A stretch of DNA of 64,000 nt from assembly GCA_017561715.1 (NCBI GenBank), contig JAFZBN010000018.1, forward strand, positions 124,001 to 188,000. The letters run 5' to 3'. The position numbers and the translations under genes are program-made. Source of the DNA: Clostridiales bacterium (lineage in GTDB: Bacteria; Bacillota; Clostridia; Saccharofermentanales; Saccharofermentanaceae). The notes below the pieces were generated by a model. It was not told the DNA's origin. It saw only the letters and a list, made by a program, of their open reading frames with translations, and did not search any database. Numbering within the stretch: the stretch's first letter is position 1; each line of letters starts with the position of its first letter. Below are positions 42,037 through 50,162 of the stretch, piece by piece.

Positions 42037-42177
42037 TCAATCAAAGCGTTTCACAAGTGCTTTTCCATAATTATTCATTCGCAGACAATGTTTTGCATCG
42101 CGTGTCTTAATGACGGCGACTGTGGCTGCGGCTGATGTAATATAGGCTGTTGTCCAGTTTGTAATGTTGATTCTCAT
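42037..42177 (-). CDS. Predicted 46-aa small protein, function unknown
   Basis: The ATG at 42177 is preceded by AAAGAAAGGAG at 10-nt spacing. A promoter lies about 55 bp further upstream and a strong terminator follows the stop, so it has the layout of a complete gene. The product begins MRINITNWTTAYITSAAATV, has a mildly hydrophobic N-terminal half and a basic C-terminal half ending LVKRFD. It contains one Cys and one Trp. There is no clear membrane helix or known family. It could be a small secreted or regulatory peptide. Confidence 0.6.
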   Translation of the reverse strand: MRINITNWTTAYITSAAATVAVIKTRDAKHCLRMNNYGKALVKRFD

Positions 42178-42231
42178 TTGCGAAACGCTCCTTTCTTTAG
42201 AATTTTGTGTGTTTATCTTTCGATATACATT

Positions 42232-42260
42232 ACTTTAGCACTATGATTTTCATTTGTCAG
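42232..42260 (-). promoter_or_regulatory. Promoter of the 46-aa gene
   Basis: On the minus strand there is a -35 CTGACA, a 17-bp spacer and a -10 TAAAGT. Confidence 0.5.
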
Positions 42261-42306
42261 TATACTCACGGTATAATTTTCGACAATATTTTTCTACCGT
42301 TGCTAC

Positions 42307-42765
42307 TTACTCGTTATAGTACATGTACATATCGAGCTCAGAATCATTCTCGATGTCCATGAAAACGACCAGGGTACCGCTCTTACAATAACCTACGATG
42401 ACCCAGGATGTAGCGGACGGATTCGGGACGAGCTTCTGTCCGGAGAAAAGAGAATACTTCTCGACGTTATAGTCCTTCAGCTCGATCTCGTGATAGTCAT
42501 CTCCGAGAGTATTGTTCATCAGTACGATCAGCTCGTTGATGTGATCAGCGGTGTCGACTCCGAACTTCGCCTCAAATCCCGTTCTGTTGAAAAGAGAGCC
42601 GTAAGCGACATACTCTTTCAGGTCGCAGTAACTCGGGATATCGATACCTGTCTTTCTTTCGATGACCGCCATCTTTCTGTCGCGGATGAAGAAGAAAGCG
42701 AGAACGCCTCCGAGGATCACCAGAAGCGCGATAAGAGCGATGACCATTTTATTGTTTTTCATCAT
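42307..42765 (-). CDS. Small membrane-anchored protein, function unknown
   Basis: A 152-aa protein with an N-terminal membrane segment (about 7-27, MVIALIALLVILGGVLAFFFI). A soluble outer domain of about 120 residues follows, with LYS-, Tyr- and Asp-rich stretches and no cysteine pair. There is no lipobox, so it is probably anchored by the uncleaved helix. An ATGA overlap with tatD suggests co-translation. I do not recognise the outer domain. Confidence 0.75.
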   Translation of the reverse strand: MMKNNKMVIALIALLVILGGVLAFFFIRDRKMAVIERKTGIDIPSYCDLKEYVAYGSLFNRTGFEAKFGVDTADHINELIVLMNNTLGDDYHEIELKDYNVEKYSLFSGQKLVPNPSATSWVIVGYCKSGTLVVFMDIENDSELDMYMYYNE

Positions 42766-43571
42766 GTATCCTTTCCGAAAAGACGCTGCGCGTTCTCAGT
42801 CGTGATCCTTGCCATTTCTTCGACAGAGATCTCTTTAAGGCGCGCCATCTCCTCCACTACATACTTAACGTAAGCCGGTTCATTTCTATGTCCTCTGAAC
42901 GGCACCGGTGCCATATACGGCGAGTCCGTTTCGACCAGAAGTCGGTCGAGCGGGCACATACGGATGACGTCCGGTGCTTTTCGAGCATTCTTAAACGTGA
43001 TCGGTCCGTCAAAGCCGAGGTAAAAGCCCATATCCAGAAGGATCTTGGCGGTCTCGACAGATCCGGAGAAGCAATGCAGTACACCCGGTGTCTCACGAAG
43101 GAGCTTCTGCTCGGAAAGAGACTTAAGGATGAAAAGCGTGTCTTCGCAGGCGTCGCGCTCGTGGATGATCGCCGGCAGATCGTACCTGTAGGCAAGCCCC
43201 ATCTGATAGATGAACGCCATGGCTTCGGCCGCCGGAGACGCGTCGTCGTAATGGTAATCCATACCGATCTCACCGACCGCGACGATCCCCAGTTCATCCT
43301 TTTTCTTGAGCCACTGCTCCATCTGCCACTTCGACTCGTCGTCAAAGGTCGTGGCCACTTCCGGATGCACGCCCACCGCACAGGAGAGCTTGACGCCGCA
43401 GTCCTTCTTCGCCTCACGAAGATCCATATTGATCTTACTGTCATGGAGCTCCGAGCTCGCCAGAAGGATATGCGTTACACCCGCGTTTTTCGCATTTTCA
43501 AGTACAGCATCGATGTCGTCTTTATATTCTTCACGCCAGTTCAGATGAGCATGCGTGTCAAAAATCTCCAT
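42762..43571 (-). CDS. tatD: TatD-family metal-dependent DNase
   Basis: A TIM-barrel hydrolase of 269 aa with metal ligands in DTHAHLNW (near 5), AVGEIGMDYHYD, PAIIHERDA, LHCFSGS and ETDSPYMAP. Family members act as 3'-5' exonucleases or deoxyribonucleases. It lies directly after metG (3-nt gap), a common pairing in Bacillota where tatD and rsmA/ksgA follow metG. Confidence 0.95.
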   Translation of the reverse strand: MEIFDTHAHLNWREEYKDDIDAVLENAKNAGVTHILLASSELHDSKINMDLREAKKDCGVKLSCAVGVHPEVATTFDDESKWQMEQWLKKKDELGIVAVGEIGMDYHYDDASPAAEAMAFIYQMGLAYRYDLPAIIHERDACEDTLFILKSLSEQKLLRETPGVLHCFSGSVETAKILLDMGFYLGFDGPITFKNARKAPDVIRMCPLDRLLVETDSPYMAPVPFRGHRNEPAYVKYVVEEMARLKEISVEEMARITTENAQRLFGKDT

Positions 43572-43574
43572 CGA

Positions 43575-45518
43575 TCAGGACACCTCCGCGCCCGGTTCTA
43601 CGCCCTCCGGTACCGACAGGAGCGCGTAATCGCCGTTCGGTTTTTCGGCACAGAGGATCATGCCGTAAGAGTCAAATCCGCGAAGCTTTCTCGGCGCGAG
43701 ATTGGCCACCCAAACGACCATCTTGCCGACCATCTCTTCCGGAGTATAGTACTGCGCGATACCGGAAAGTACCTGCATCTTTCTGTCGCCGACATCCAGC
43801 TGCATGCGAAGGAGCTTATCTGCCTTCGGTACCTTCTCGCACTCGAGGACCTTTGCCGCGCGAAGCTCGAGCTTGGCAAAATCGTCGTAAACGATCTCGT
43901 CTTTATGCTCGAGGACCTTGCCCTTTGCTGCCTCAAGAGCCGCTTCGGAGATCTTGGAAAGTTCTTCCATCTCTTTTTCCATATCCAGACGCGGGAAAAG
44001 CACTTCTCCCTTTTGTACGGTTACATTCTTGGACAGAGCGCCGATCTCGCCGGACTTTTCCCATGTGGTCTGCTCTTCCGTAGCGCCGATCTGCTTCCAG
44101 ATCTCCGGGCAGGAATTCGGCATTACAGGATTCAGAAGGATCGAGCAGACACGAACTGTGTCGAGAAGGTTATAAAGAACTGTCGCCAGTCTGGCCTTCT
44201 TGCTCTCGTCCTTAGCGAGTACCCACGGAGCGGTCTCGTCGATGTACTTGTTCGCGCGGGCGATGACCTTGAAGATCTCGGCCAGTGCGTTTGCGATATG
44301 CAGGTCGCCGTAGTTCTGCTCAACGAACGGCTTCAGTGCTTTTGTCATCGAAATGAGCTCATCATCGAGCGGATCGGACTCGCGGTCTTCCGGAAGTGTT
44401 CCGTCGAAATACTTGATCGCCATCGCGACAGTTCTGGAAACGAGGTTTCCGAGGTCGTTCGCGAGGTCATTGTTGATCCTCTGAACCATCTGCTCATTGG
44501 AGAACGGGCAGTCCGCGCCGAAAGGCATCTCACGGAGGAGATGATAACGGACGGCATCTACACCGTAGCGGTCAGCAAGGATAAACGGATCGATGACGTT
44601 ACCTGTGGACTTACCCATCTTCGCGCCGCCGAATGTGATCCAGCCGTGACCGTAGATATGCTTCGGAAGCGGAATATCCAGAGCCATCAGCATTGCCGGC
44701 CAGATGAGAGAGTGGAAACGGATGATCTCTTTGGCCATGACATGAATGTCCGCCGGCCAGTACTTTTCGAAATCGTTATACGTCGAGTTACCGTAACCGA
44801 GTGCCGTGATATAGTTGGAAAGAGCGTCGATCCAGACGTATACGACGTGCTTCTCGTCGAAGGATACCGGAATACCCCATTTAAAGCTCGTTCTGGAAAC
44901 ACAAAGGTCCTCCAGGCCCGGCTTGATGAAGTTGTTGATCATCTCGTTGACACGGGACTTCGGCTCGAGGAAGTTTCTCTCCTCGTCAAGAAGCAGTGCT
45001 TCGAGCTTATCGGAGAACTCGGAAAGCTTAAAGAAGTAAGCCTCTTCTTCCGCGTCGACGACTTCACGTCCGCAGTCCGGGCACTTGCCGTCCTTAAGCT
45101 GGCTCTCTGTCCAGAAAGACTCACACGGTGTGCAGTACTTGCCGACGTATTTACTCTTATAGATATATCCCTTGTCGTAAAGATCCTTGAAGATCTTCTG
45201 AACGGACTCAACGTGGTACGGGTCTGTTGTTCTGATGAAACGGTCGTATGTGATGTCGAGGCGCTCCCAGAGTTTTTTGAAGTTCGCGACGATCTCGTCA
45301 ACATAAGCTTGCGGTGTAACGCCTGCTTCCTGTGCCTTCTTCTCGATCTTCTGGCCGTGCTCATCGGTTCCCGTTAAGAACATGACATCGTAGCCCTGCA
45401 TTCGCTTAAATCTGGAGACCACGTCGCAAGCAAGGGTCGTGTAGCAATGACCAACATGCGGATTGCCGGACGGGTAATAGATCGGTGTCGTGATGTAAAA
45501 CTTTTCTTTATTGCACAT
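43575..45518 (-). CDS. metG: Methionyl-tRNA synthetase
   Basis: Class I synthetase of 647 aa. The HIGH-type motif is PHVGH near residue 20 and the KMSKS-type motif reads KMGKS near 300. A zinc knuckle is seen as CTPC...CPDCG near 127-148. The anticodon-binding helices are followed by a C-terminal tRNA-binding OB domain (KLELRAAKVLECEKVPKADKL to the end), as in B. subtilis. A sigma-A promoter lies 40 bp upstream. No T-box or S-box was found before it. Confidence 0.97.
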   Translation of the reverse strand: MCNKEKFYITTPIYYPSGNPHVGHCYTTLACDVVSRFKRMQGYDVMFLTGTDEHGQKIEKKAQEAGVTPQAYVDEIVANFKKLWERLDITYDRFIRTTDPYHVESVQKIFKDLYDKGYIYKSKYVGKYCTPCESFWTESQLKDGKCPDCGREVVDAEEEAYFFKLSEFSDKLEALLLDEERNFLEPKSRVNEMINNFIKPGLEDLCVSRTSFKWGIPVSFDEKHVVYVWIDALSNYITALGYGNSTYNDFEKYWPADIHVMAKEIIRFHSLIWPAMLMALDIPLPKHIYGHGWITFGGAKMGKSTGNVIDPFILADRYGVDAVRYHLLREMPFGADCPFSNEQMVQRINNDLANDLGNLVSRTVAMAIKYFDGTLPEDRESDPLDDELISMTKALKPFVEQNYGDLHIANALAEIFKVIARANKYIDETAPWVLAKDESKKARLATVLYNLLDTVRVCSILLNPVMPNSCPEIWKQIGATEEQTTWEKSGEIGALSKNVTVQKGEVLFPRLDMEKEMEELSKISEAALEAAKGKVLEHKDEIVYDDFAKLELRAAKVLECEKVPKADKLLRMQLDVGDRKMQVLSGIAQYYTPEEMVGKMVVWVANLAPRKLRGFDSYGMILCAEKPNGDYALLSVPEGVEPGAEVS

Positions 45519-45558
45519 AATTCTATGCGCCTCCTTCTTTTGCTGAATGCATTTAATG

Positions 45559-45588
45559 ATTATAACAACTTTATATAGGAAAAATCAA
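45559..45588 (-). promoter_or_regulatory. Promoter of metG-tatD
   Basis: On the minus strand there is a -35 TTGATT, an 18-bp spacer and a consensus -10 TATAAT. The hairpin array begins 25 bp upstream of the -35. Confidence 0.75.
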
Positions 45589-45612
45589 CGCAACTTCCGC
45601 TCGGACAAAAAT

Positions 45613-46077
45613 CCTCTGTTTTCGTCTCTGAAATGACCTCCACAGAGACTGTTTCAGAGGAATTTGCCATTTTCCTCTGTTTTCGTCTCTGAAACGACCT
45701 CCACAGAGACTGTTTCAGAGGATTTCGCCATTTTCCTCTGTTTTCGTCTCTGAAAGCACCTCCACAGAGACTGTTTCAGAGGAATTTGCCATTTTCCTCT
45801 GTTTTTGTCTCTGAAAGCACCTCCACAGAGACTGTTTCAGAGGATTTCGCCATTTTCCTCTGTTTTCGTCTCTGAAAGCACCTCCACAGAGACTGTTTCA
45901 GAGGAATTCGCCATTTCTGGTGTCTTTCTTTGCAAAAGTCCCTGTAAGTGTCCCTGTATCAACCATCTGCAGGGACAGTTACAGGGATTTCCCGCTTTGT
46001 CCCTGTAAACGTCTCTGTAAAACGTTTCGAGAGGGACACTTACAGAGACTGTTTCGCAGATAGTACTACGAAACAGT
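45613..46077. repeat. Composite hairpin element, copy 2, with five 61-bp tandem units
   Basis: Five tandem units start at 45613, 45674, 45735, 45796 and 45857, an exact 61-bp period. Each is a hairpin of CCTCTG..GTCTCTGAAA against AGAGACTGTTTCAGAGG. The linkers of units 1-4 alternate between two versions (GAATTTGCC and GATTTCGCC), as if dimers had been duplicated. Then come two hairpins of the CCCTGTAA type (45939-45987 and 45999-46049) and a short palindrome ACTGTTTCG / CGAAACAGT. The order and linker text match 12851-13054. The rest of this 640-bp gap holds the metG promoter and the leader of the next gene; I see no protein gene in it. Confidence 0.92.
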
Positions 46078-46162
46078 CGATTATATGATAAAATTGTCTT
46101 TAGTCTGATGGAAAAGCACCTGTCTTTTTCAGCAACGACATTTTGGCAACGGGAGTAGGGGA

Positions 46163-46963
46163 ATGCCGGGAATCAACACATCATCAGTGACATTAAAGTG
46201 CAGTATCTGCGGCGGTGAAATAAGAGCCGATTATCTTTCCGCGTCCTGTGTCTGCGCGCACTGCGGAAACAAGCAGCCCATAACGGATATCCTTCCGGAG
46301 TACGCGAATCACGCGACCGCGGTCGAAAAGATCCGCCAGGCCAGAAGCCTCATGGAGGAAAAGCCGGATGTAGCCAAGATCTCTCAGGCAAAACTTCTTT
46401 TGCATCAGGCGTCTACGGAATGCTTCCATACCGACACCGTTTCCGCAGATCTTTTGAAGGTCTGCAAAGACGGCATTAAGGAAACCGAAGATCTCCGTCA
46501 CTACGCCGTGGCACTTTCGCATATGGAGAAAAAGAACTATCGTCAGGCCATAACGGAATTCGAAAGGATCCCGGGCTTCCGCGATACGGATAAACTCGTC
46601 GAGGACTGTAAGGTCCTTGCGGTAAAAGACAAAAAGAAACAGATCCCGATCGCCATCGCGATCGGCCTTGTGATCCCGATCGTTCTCGGTGTCCTTCTTT
46701 ACGAGAAGACGCCTGTTCCGATCTGGGCGATCATCCCCATCTGCCTCGCTCTTGCGGCAGGCTGCTCGTACGCGGTCTATCTGGAAAACACGCTTTCCAT
46801 CGTCATTATCGTAGCGTCATTCCTGTCCGCCGTACCACTGATCCTGTTCATGATACTGGCATATGGATATGGTATGGAATCAGGACCCGCCGCGACGATC
46901 GCCATCGGCGCTCCGGTCGCACTTGTTGTAGCGGCGGCATTTAACTCGAAGCCGGGAAAGTAG
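46163..46963 (+). CDS. Zinc-ribbon, TPR-like, four-TM membrane protein, function unknown
   Basis: A 266-aa protein. The N-terminal zinc ribbon CSICGGEIR...CAHCGNKQ lies at residues 13-37. A helical TPR-like part (about 50-150) has the DUF-like phrase YRQAITEFERIPGFRDTDKL. Four membrane helices fill the last 100 residues. The ribbon and helical part would be cytoplasmic. It is the first gene of a rightward run of five genes, with GGAGTAGGGGA before the ATG. No precise function can be given. Confidence 0.78.
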   Translation: MPGINTSSVTLKCSICGGEIRADYLSASCVCAHCGNKQPITDILPEYANHATAVEKIRQARSLMEEKPDVAKISQAKLLLHQASTECFHTDTVSADLLKVCKDGIKETEDLRHYAVALSHMEKKNYRQAITEFERIPGFRDTDKLVEDCKVLAVKDKKKQIPIAIAIGLVIPIVLGVLLYEKTPVPIWAIIPICLALAAGCSYAVYLENTLSIVIIVASFLSAVPLILFMILAYGYGMESGPAATIAIGAPVALVVAAAFNSKPGK

Positions 46964-46975
46964 AATTAAAAGCAA

Positions 46976-47809
46976 ATGCTCTTCATCGTCTGTGCTCTTT
47001 CTTGTGAGGCAAAACCTCTGATCTCCGCCCTTTCTCTTCGAAAGGATACTTTCGGGTGTCCGTATGACACGTTCTTTGCGGAGGACAGTTCCGTAGTTCT
47101 TACCGTTTCCGGCATGGGCACCGTGCTCGCCGCGTCCGCGACGACCTATCTTCTTACGCGTTTCGGGTTTTCTCCCGAGAAGGATTTTCTCATTAACTTC
47201 GGTTCCTGCGCCGGAAAAGAGCCGGGCTTTCACCTGATCAACAAGATCACCGACGAAGCGACCGGAAGAAGCTTTTATCCTGACATGCTCTACGATCTTT
47301 CCGCCTGCGGTCTTTCCAGATCCTCGGAAAAAGCACTTGTCACGGTCAGTAAAGTCGTCGCCTCTTTAGAGGATCCGAACGTTCTTTACGAAATGGAAGC
47401 CTCCGCGGTATTCCTTGCGGCGTCGCGTTTTATCCCGCCGCACCGCATGGTCTTTTTAAAGTACGTCTCTGATTCCGGAACGGACGATCCGAAAAAGATC
47501 ACGGCCGCCATGCTTCAGGAAGGCGCGGAAAAGCAGGTCTCCAAAGTGCTTTCCGTACTGGACTATCTCAAAACGATCGTGGAAGATGACTATGCCATCG
47601 ATGAAGATCTCTTCATCAACACATTCCTGAACTTAATGGCCAGCGAGACCATGCGTCACGAGCTTCGCCAGCTGTTCCGCTACGCGAAGGCAGAGGGCAT
47701 CGATATGGAAAAGATCCTTTCCGATCTGGAAAACGAGGGGCTCTATCCCGTAAACTCCAAGCGCGAGGGAAAGGAGGTCATCAATGTCATCCGACAAAGG
47801 CTCATTTAA
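46976..47809 (+). CDS. MTAN-like nucleoside phosphorylase/nucleosidase
   Basis: A 277-aa protein of the purine nucleoside phosphorylase/MTAN fold. N-terminal CALSCEAKPLI supplies the early Glu, and VSGMGTVLAA is the phosphate/ribose loop. YEMEASAVF and YVSDSGTDD match the MTAN catalytic MEA and SDxA motifs. About 60 residues at the C-terminus are helical and extra to the fold. It overlaps the next gene, a radical SAM protein, by 26 nt. MTAN enzymes hydrolyse 5'-deoxyadenosine and SAH, by-products of SAM use, so it may clear a product of its neighbour. The start has a weak ribosome binding site. Confidence 0.75.
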   Translation: MLFIVCALSCEAKPLISALSLRKDTFGCPYDTFFAEDSSVVLTVSGMGTVLAASATTYLLTRFGFSPEKDFLINFGSCAGKEPGFHLINKITDEATGRSFYPDMLYDLSACGLSRSSEKALVTVSKVVASLEDPNVLYEMEASAVFLAASRFIPPHRMVFLKYVSDSGTDDPKKITAAMLQEGAEKQVSKVLSVLDYLKTIVEDDYAIDEDLFINTFLNLMASETMRHELRQLFRYAKAEGIDMEKILSDLENEGLYPVNSKREGKEVINVIRQRLI

Positions 47810-48812
47810 CTTTCCCTTCTCGCATATCTATGTCGAAGAAAAGGTCATGGACAGTGATCTGACCAAGAGCATCCTGTCCCGCTACAAGAAATCGGTCGTC
47901 ATCCCGATCTCCCACTATAAAGACATTTTCAACCGTCCGCGCCAGAGCTTTTATCATCAGAAGACAGCTCCGATGCTGATCCTCGCGAAGAACACGGGAT
48001 CGTCTGTATTTAAGGGCGCGCCGGTCTGTCAGGATTTCGGATATGACCACTTCTACTACACTTCCTGCGCGAGAAACTGCATCTACGACTGCGAATACTG
48101 CTATCTTCGCGGCATGTACGGCTCCGGAAATGTCGTTGTTTTCGTCAATATCGAGGACACTTTCGCCGAAGTCGAAGCGCTTTTAAAAGAGCATCCCGTA
48201 TATCTCTGCGTTTCTTTTGATACCGACCTTATGGCACTGGAGAACATCACGGGATTTGTTTCCCGCTGGGCCGAGTTTACAAAGAAGCACGAAGATCTCA
48301 CCATCGAGATCCGTACCAAATCTTTCCGAAAAGATCTTTTCGAAAAGATCTCACCTTGTGACCGTGTGATCTTCGCGTATACGCTTTCACCTCAGGAGAT
48401 CATCGACAAGTACGAAAAGAAGACCGCTTCCCTTTCCGAAAGATTATCCGCAGCATCCTGTGCCATGGAAAAAGGATTCCCGGTCAGACTCTGTTTTGAC
48501 CCGCTGATCTACGTCAAAAACTGGAATGATTTATATGCGTCAATGTTTTCCGAAGTTAAAAAAAGTATCGATGTCCGTCAATTGAAGGATGTCAGCGTCG
48601 GTTCTTTCCGCATCTCTTCCGAGTACATCAAGAAGATCCGAAAAGACTTTCCGGGCTCTTCCATCTGCCAGTTCCCTTACGAAAACGTCGGCGGCTACAT
48701 GCAGTACCCGGAAAACATCAAAAACGAGATGGAAAATACCCTGGTAACACTGTTACAAACCTTGATATCTAAAGAAAAGATCTATAGAATCGAAAGTGAT
48801 GGCAAACAATAA
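47784..48812 (+). CDS. Radical SAM protein of the spore photoproduct lyase family
   Basis: A 342-aa protein. CARNCIYDCEYCYLRG (near residue 94) contains the radical SAM CxxxCxxC cluster site and matches the SPL signature YTSxCxxxCxYCYL. Downstream segments (CVSFDTDLMALENITGF, IEIRTKS, IFAYTLSPQEIIDKYEK and RLCFDPLIYVKNW) are typical of SplB. Spore photoproduct lyase repairs UV-induced 5-thyminyl-5,6-dihydrothymine dimers. Whether this copy does so or is a relative with another substrate cannot be told. AAAGGAGG lies before the ATG, inside the end of the nucleosidase gene. Confidence 0.88.
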   Translation: MSSDKGSFNFPFSHIYVEEKVMDSDLTKSILSRYKKSVVIPISHYKDIFNRPRQSFYHQKTAPMLILAKNTGSSVFKGAPVCQDFGYDHFYYTSCARNCIYDCEYCYLRGMYGSGNVVVFVNIEDTFAEVEALLKEHPVYLCVSFDTDLMALENITGFVSRWAEFTKKHEDLTIEIRTKSFRKDLFEKISPCDRVIFAYTLSPQEIIDKYEKKTASLSERLSAASCAMEKGFPVRLCFDPLIYVKNWNDLYASMFSEVKKSIDVRQLKDVSVGSFRISSEYIKKIRKDFPGSSICQFPYENVGGYMQYPENIKNEMENTLVTLLQTLISKEKIYRIESDGKQ

Positions 48813-48826
48813 AGGAGGAACTTAAA

Positions 48827-49435
48827 ATGGACGATATTCGTATCAACAATCCACATCTGAAGAGACCGGAAGAGGTAAGAAACTGCCCCAAGTGCGGCGC
48901 GCGTCTTCTCTCTGAAGTCTGCCAGTTCTGCGGCACATATATCGGCGAAGTCGCGACCGGAGATCTGACTCCCGAGTACCCGCTTGTTCAGTGCAAAAAC
49001 GGCAAGCTCGGTTTCTGGAACATCGGATTCCCCTTTATGTTCGGTGGCATCTTCCTGGGTGTTTCTCTTCCCATGTTGATCATCTTTCTGGCAACCGGAT
49101 TTGCACCCTGGTATATTATACTCTTCTTCATTCCGTTCATTCTGATCGGTGTCATCTCCATCATCGTCGGTATCCGCGCATACTTGCGCCACCTTTCGGT
49201 CAAAAAGCACGGTGTCGTCCGAACCGGCGTTGTATATGGCTATATGGACGACACGGTTGCCTATAATAACGTCAACGCGCAAAAGATCAAGATCCTTCTG
49301 GATACTTCCGAAGGAAAGAAGTTCATCCTTCTTCCGCTCGGCACGACCACTAAGCCTTATGAAGTCAACAGCGAAGTTCAGGTCATGCTTATGGGCGACA
49401 GCGCGATGATCATCGACAAGCCGATCAAATGGTAA
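48827..49435 (+). CDS. Zinc-ribbon membrane protein, function unknown
   Basis: A 202-aa protein with an N-terminal ribbon CPKCGAR...CQFCGTYIG (about 20-40) and two membrane helices (about 72-95 and 98-122). The C-terminal soluble part of about 75 residues resembles a DUF3592-type beta domain (VRTGVVYGYMDDTVAYNNVNAQKIKILL). AAAGGAGG precedes the ATG, 14 nt after the radical SAM gene. Its cytoplasmic ribbon resembles those of 46163 and of the SPFH pair. Function not recognised. Confidence 0.78.
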   Translation: MDDIRINNPHLKRPEEVRNCPKCGARLLSEVCQFCGTYIGEVATGDLTPEYPLVQCKNGKLGFWNIGFPFMFGGIFLGVSLPMLIIFLATGFAPWYIILFFIPFILIGVISIIVGIRAYLRHLSVKKHGVVRTGVVYGYMDDTVAYNNVNAQKIKILLDTSEGKKFILLPLGTTTKPYEVNSEVQVMLMGDSAMIIDKPIKW

Positions 49436-49454
49436 ATCGGGAAAGGGATAAGCA

Positions 49455-50156
49455 ATGACCAAGACCGCGATCGTCACCGGAGCTTCTTCCGGAATCGGAA
49501 AAGCCATCTGTGAGACTCTCCTCAATATGGACTATGAGGTCTACGGCATCGGCCGTGATTTCAGCCGCTCCGGGAATATAGATGAGCATGGATCTTTCCA
49601 TAAGGTCGAATTTGATCTGCTCGAAACAGCTAAGATCGAACCGACGATCCGGGACATCTCCAAGGGAAAGACGATCGATCTTCTCGTCAACTGCGCAGGA
49701 GTCGGCTTCTACGGACTACACGATGAGATCAAACCGGAGAATATCTCCGAGCTTGTCAGAACGAATCTCGAAGCTCCCCTTCTTCTCTCGAATATTCTTC
49801 TGAAGAAACTGAAGGAAAGTAAAGGCACGATCCTTAACATCGCGTCCGTCACAGCCAACCAGAGCAATCCGCACGGGGCTGCTTACGGCGCGACAAAGGC
49901 AGGTCTTCTCAGTTTCGGCAAAAGTCTCTTTGATGAGGTAAGAAAGCACGGCGTCAAGGTCACCACGATCCTTCCGGACATGACGGATACGAACCTATAC
50001 AGAAACGCGGATTTCGAGGCATCGAAAGAAGAAAACGCACGACTCGTTCCACAGGACGTGGCCGATGCCGTGCGCTATATTCTGTCATCTGATCCGCATA
50101 TGGTCATCACGGAGTTCACCGTAAGACCACAGCTTCACCGTATCGATAAAAAGTGA
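49455..50156 (+). CDS. Short-chain dehydrogenase/reductase
   Basis: A 233-aa classical SDR. It has a cofactor loop TGASSGIG (8-15), NCAGVGF, catalytic Ser in NIASVTA, and YGATKAG carrying the Tyr and Lys. GRD after strand 2 suggests NADP(H). The substrate is not predictable. It ends the rightward run and converges with the lipoprotein gene with only 6 bp between stop codons and no visible terminator. Confidence 0.92.
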   Translation: MTKTAIVTGASSGIGKAICETLLNMDYEVYGIGRDFSRSGNIDEHGSFHKVEFDLLETAKIEPTIRDISKGKTIDLLVNCAGVGFYGLHDEIKPENISELVRTNLEAPLLLSNILLKKLKESKGTILNIASVTANQSNPHGAAYGATKAGLLSFGKSLFDEVRKHGVKVTTILPDMTDTNLYRNADFEASKEENARLVPQDVADAVRYILSSDPHMVITEFTVRPQLHRIDKK

Positions 50157-50162
50157 TCTTTC

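Noticed and set aside
42888..45377. 829-codon open frame opposite metG and tatD, and similar long antisense frames at 8630-10945, 35627-37852 and 40046-41530
   Set aside because: They mirror well-conserved genes on the other strand, lack ribosome binding sites and show no recognisable domains; codon bias produces such shadows.
45519..45612. Possible S-box or T-box before metG
   Set aside because: Only a promoter and a short leader of about 40 nt are present; no T-box sequence or terminator/antiterminator pair.
45613..45917. Possible CRISPR array (61-bp period)
   Set aside because: The whole unit is repeated, so there are no unique spacers, and no cas genes are nearby.
47784..48812. Calling the radical SAM gene splB outright
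   Set aside because: Sequence motifs fit the SPL family, but the coupled nucleosidase and lack of sporulation genes nearby leave the substrate uncertain.
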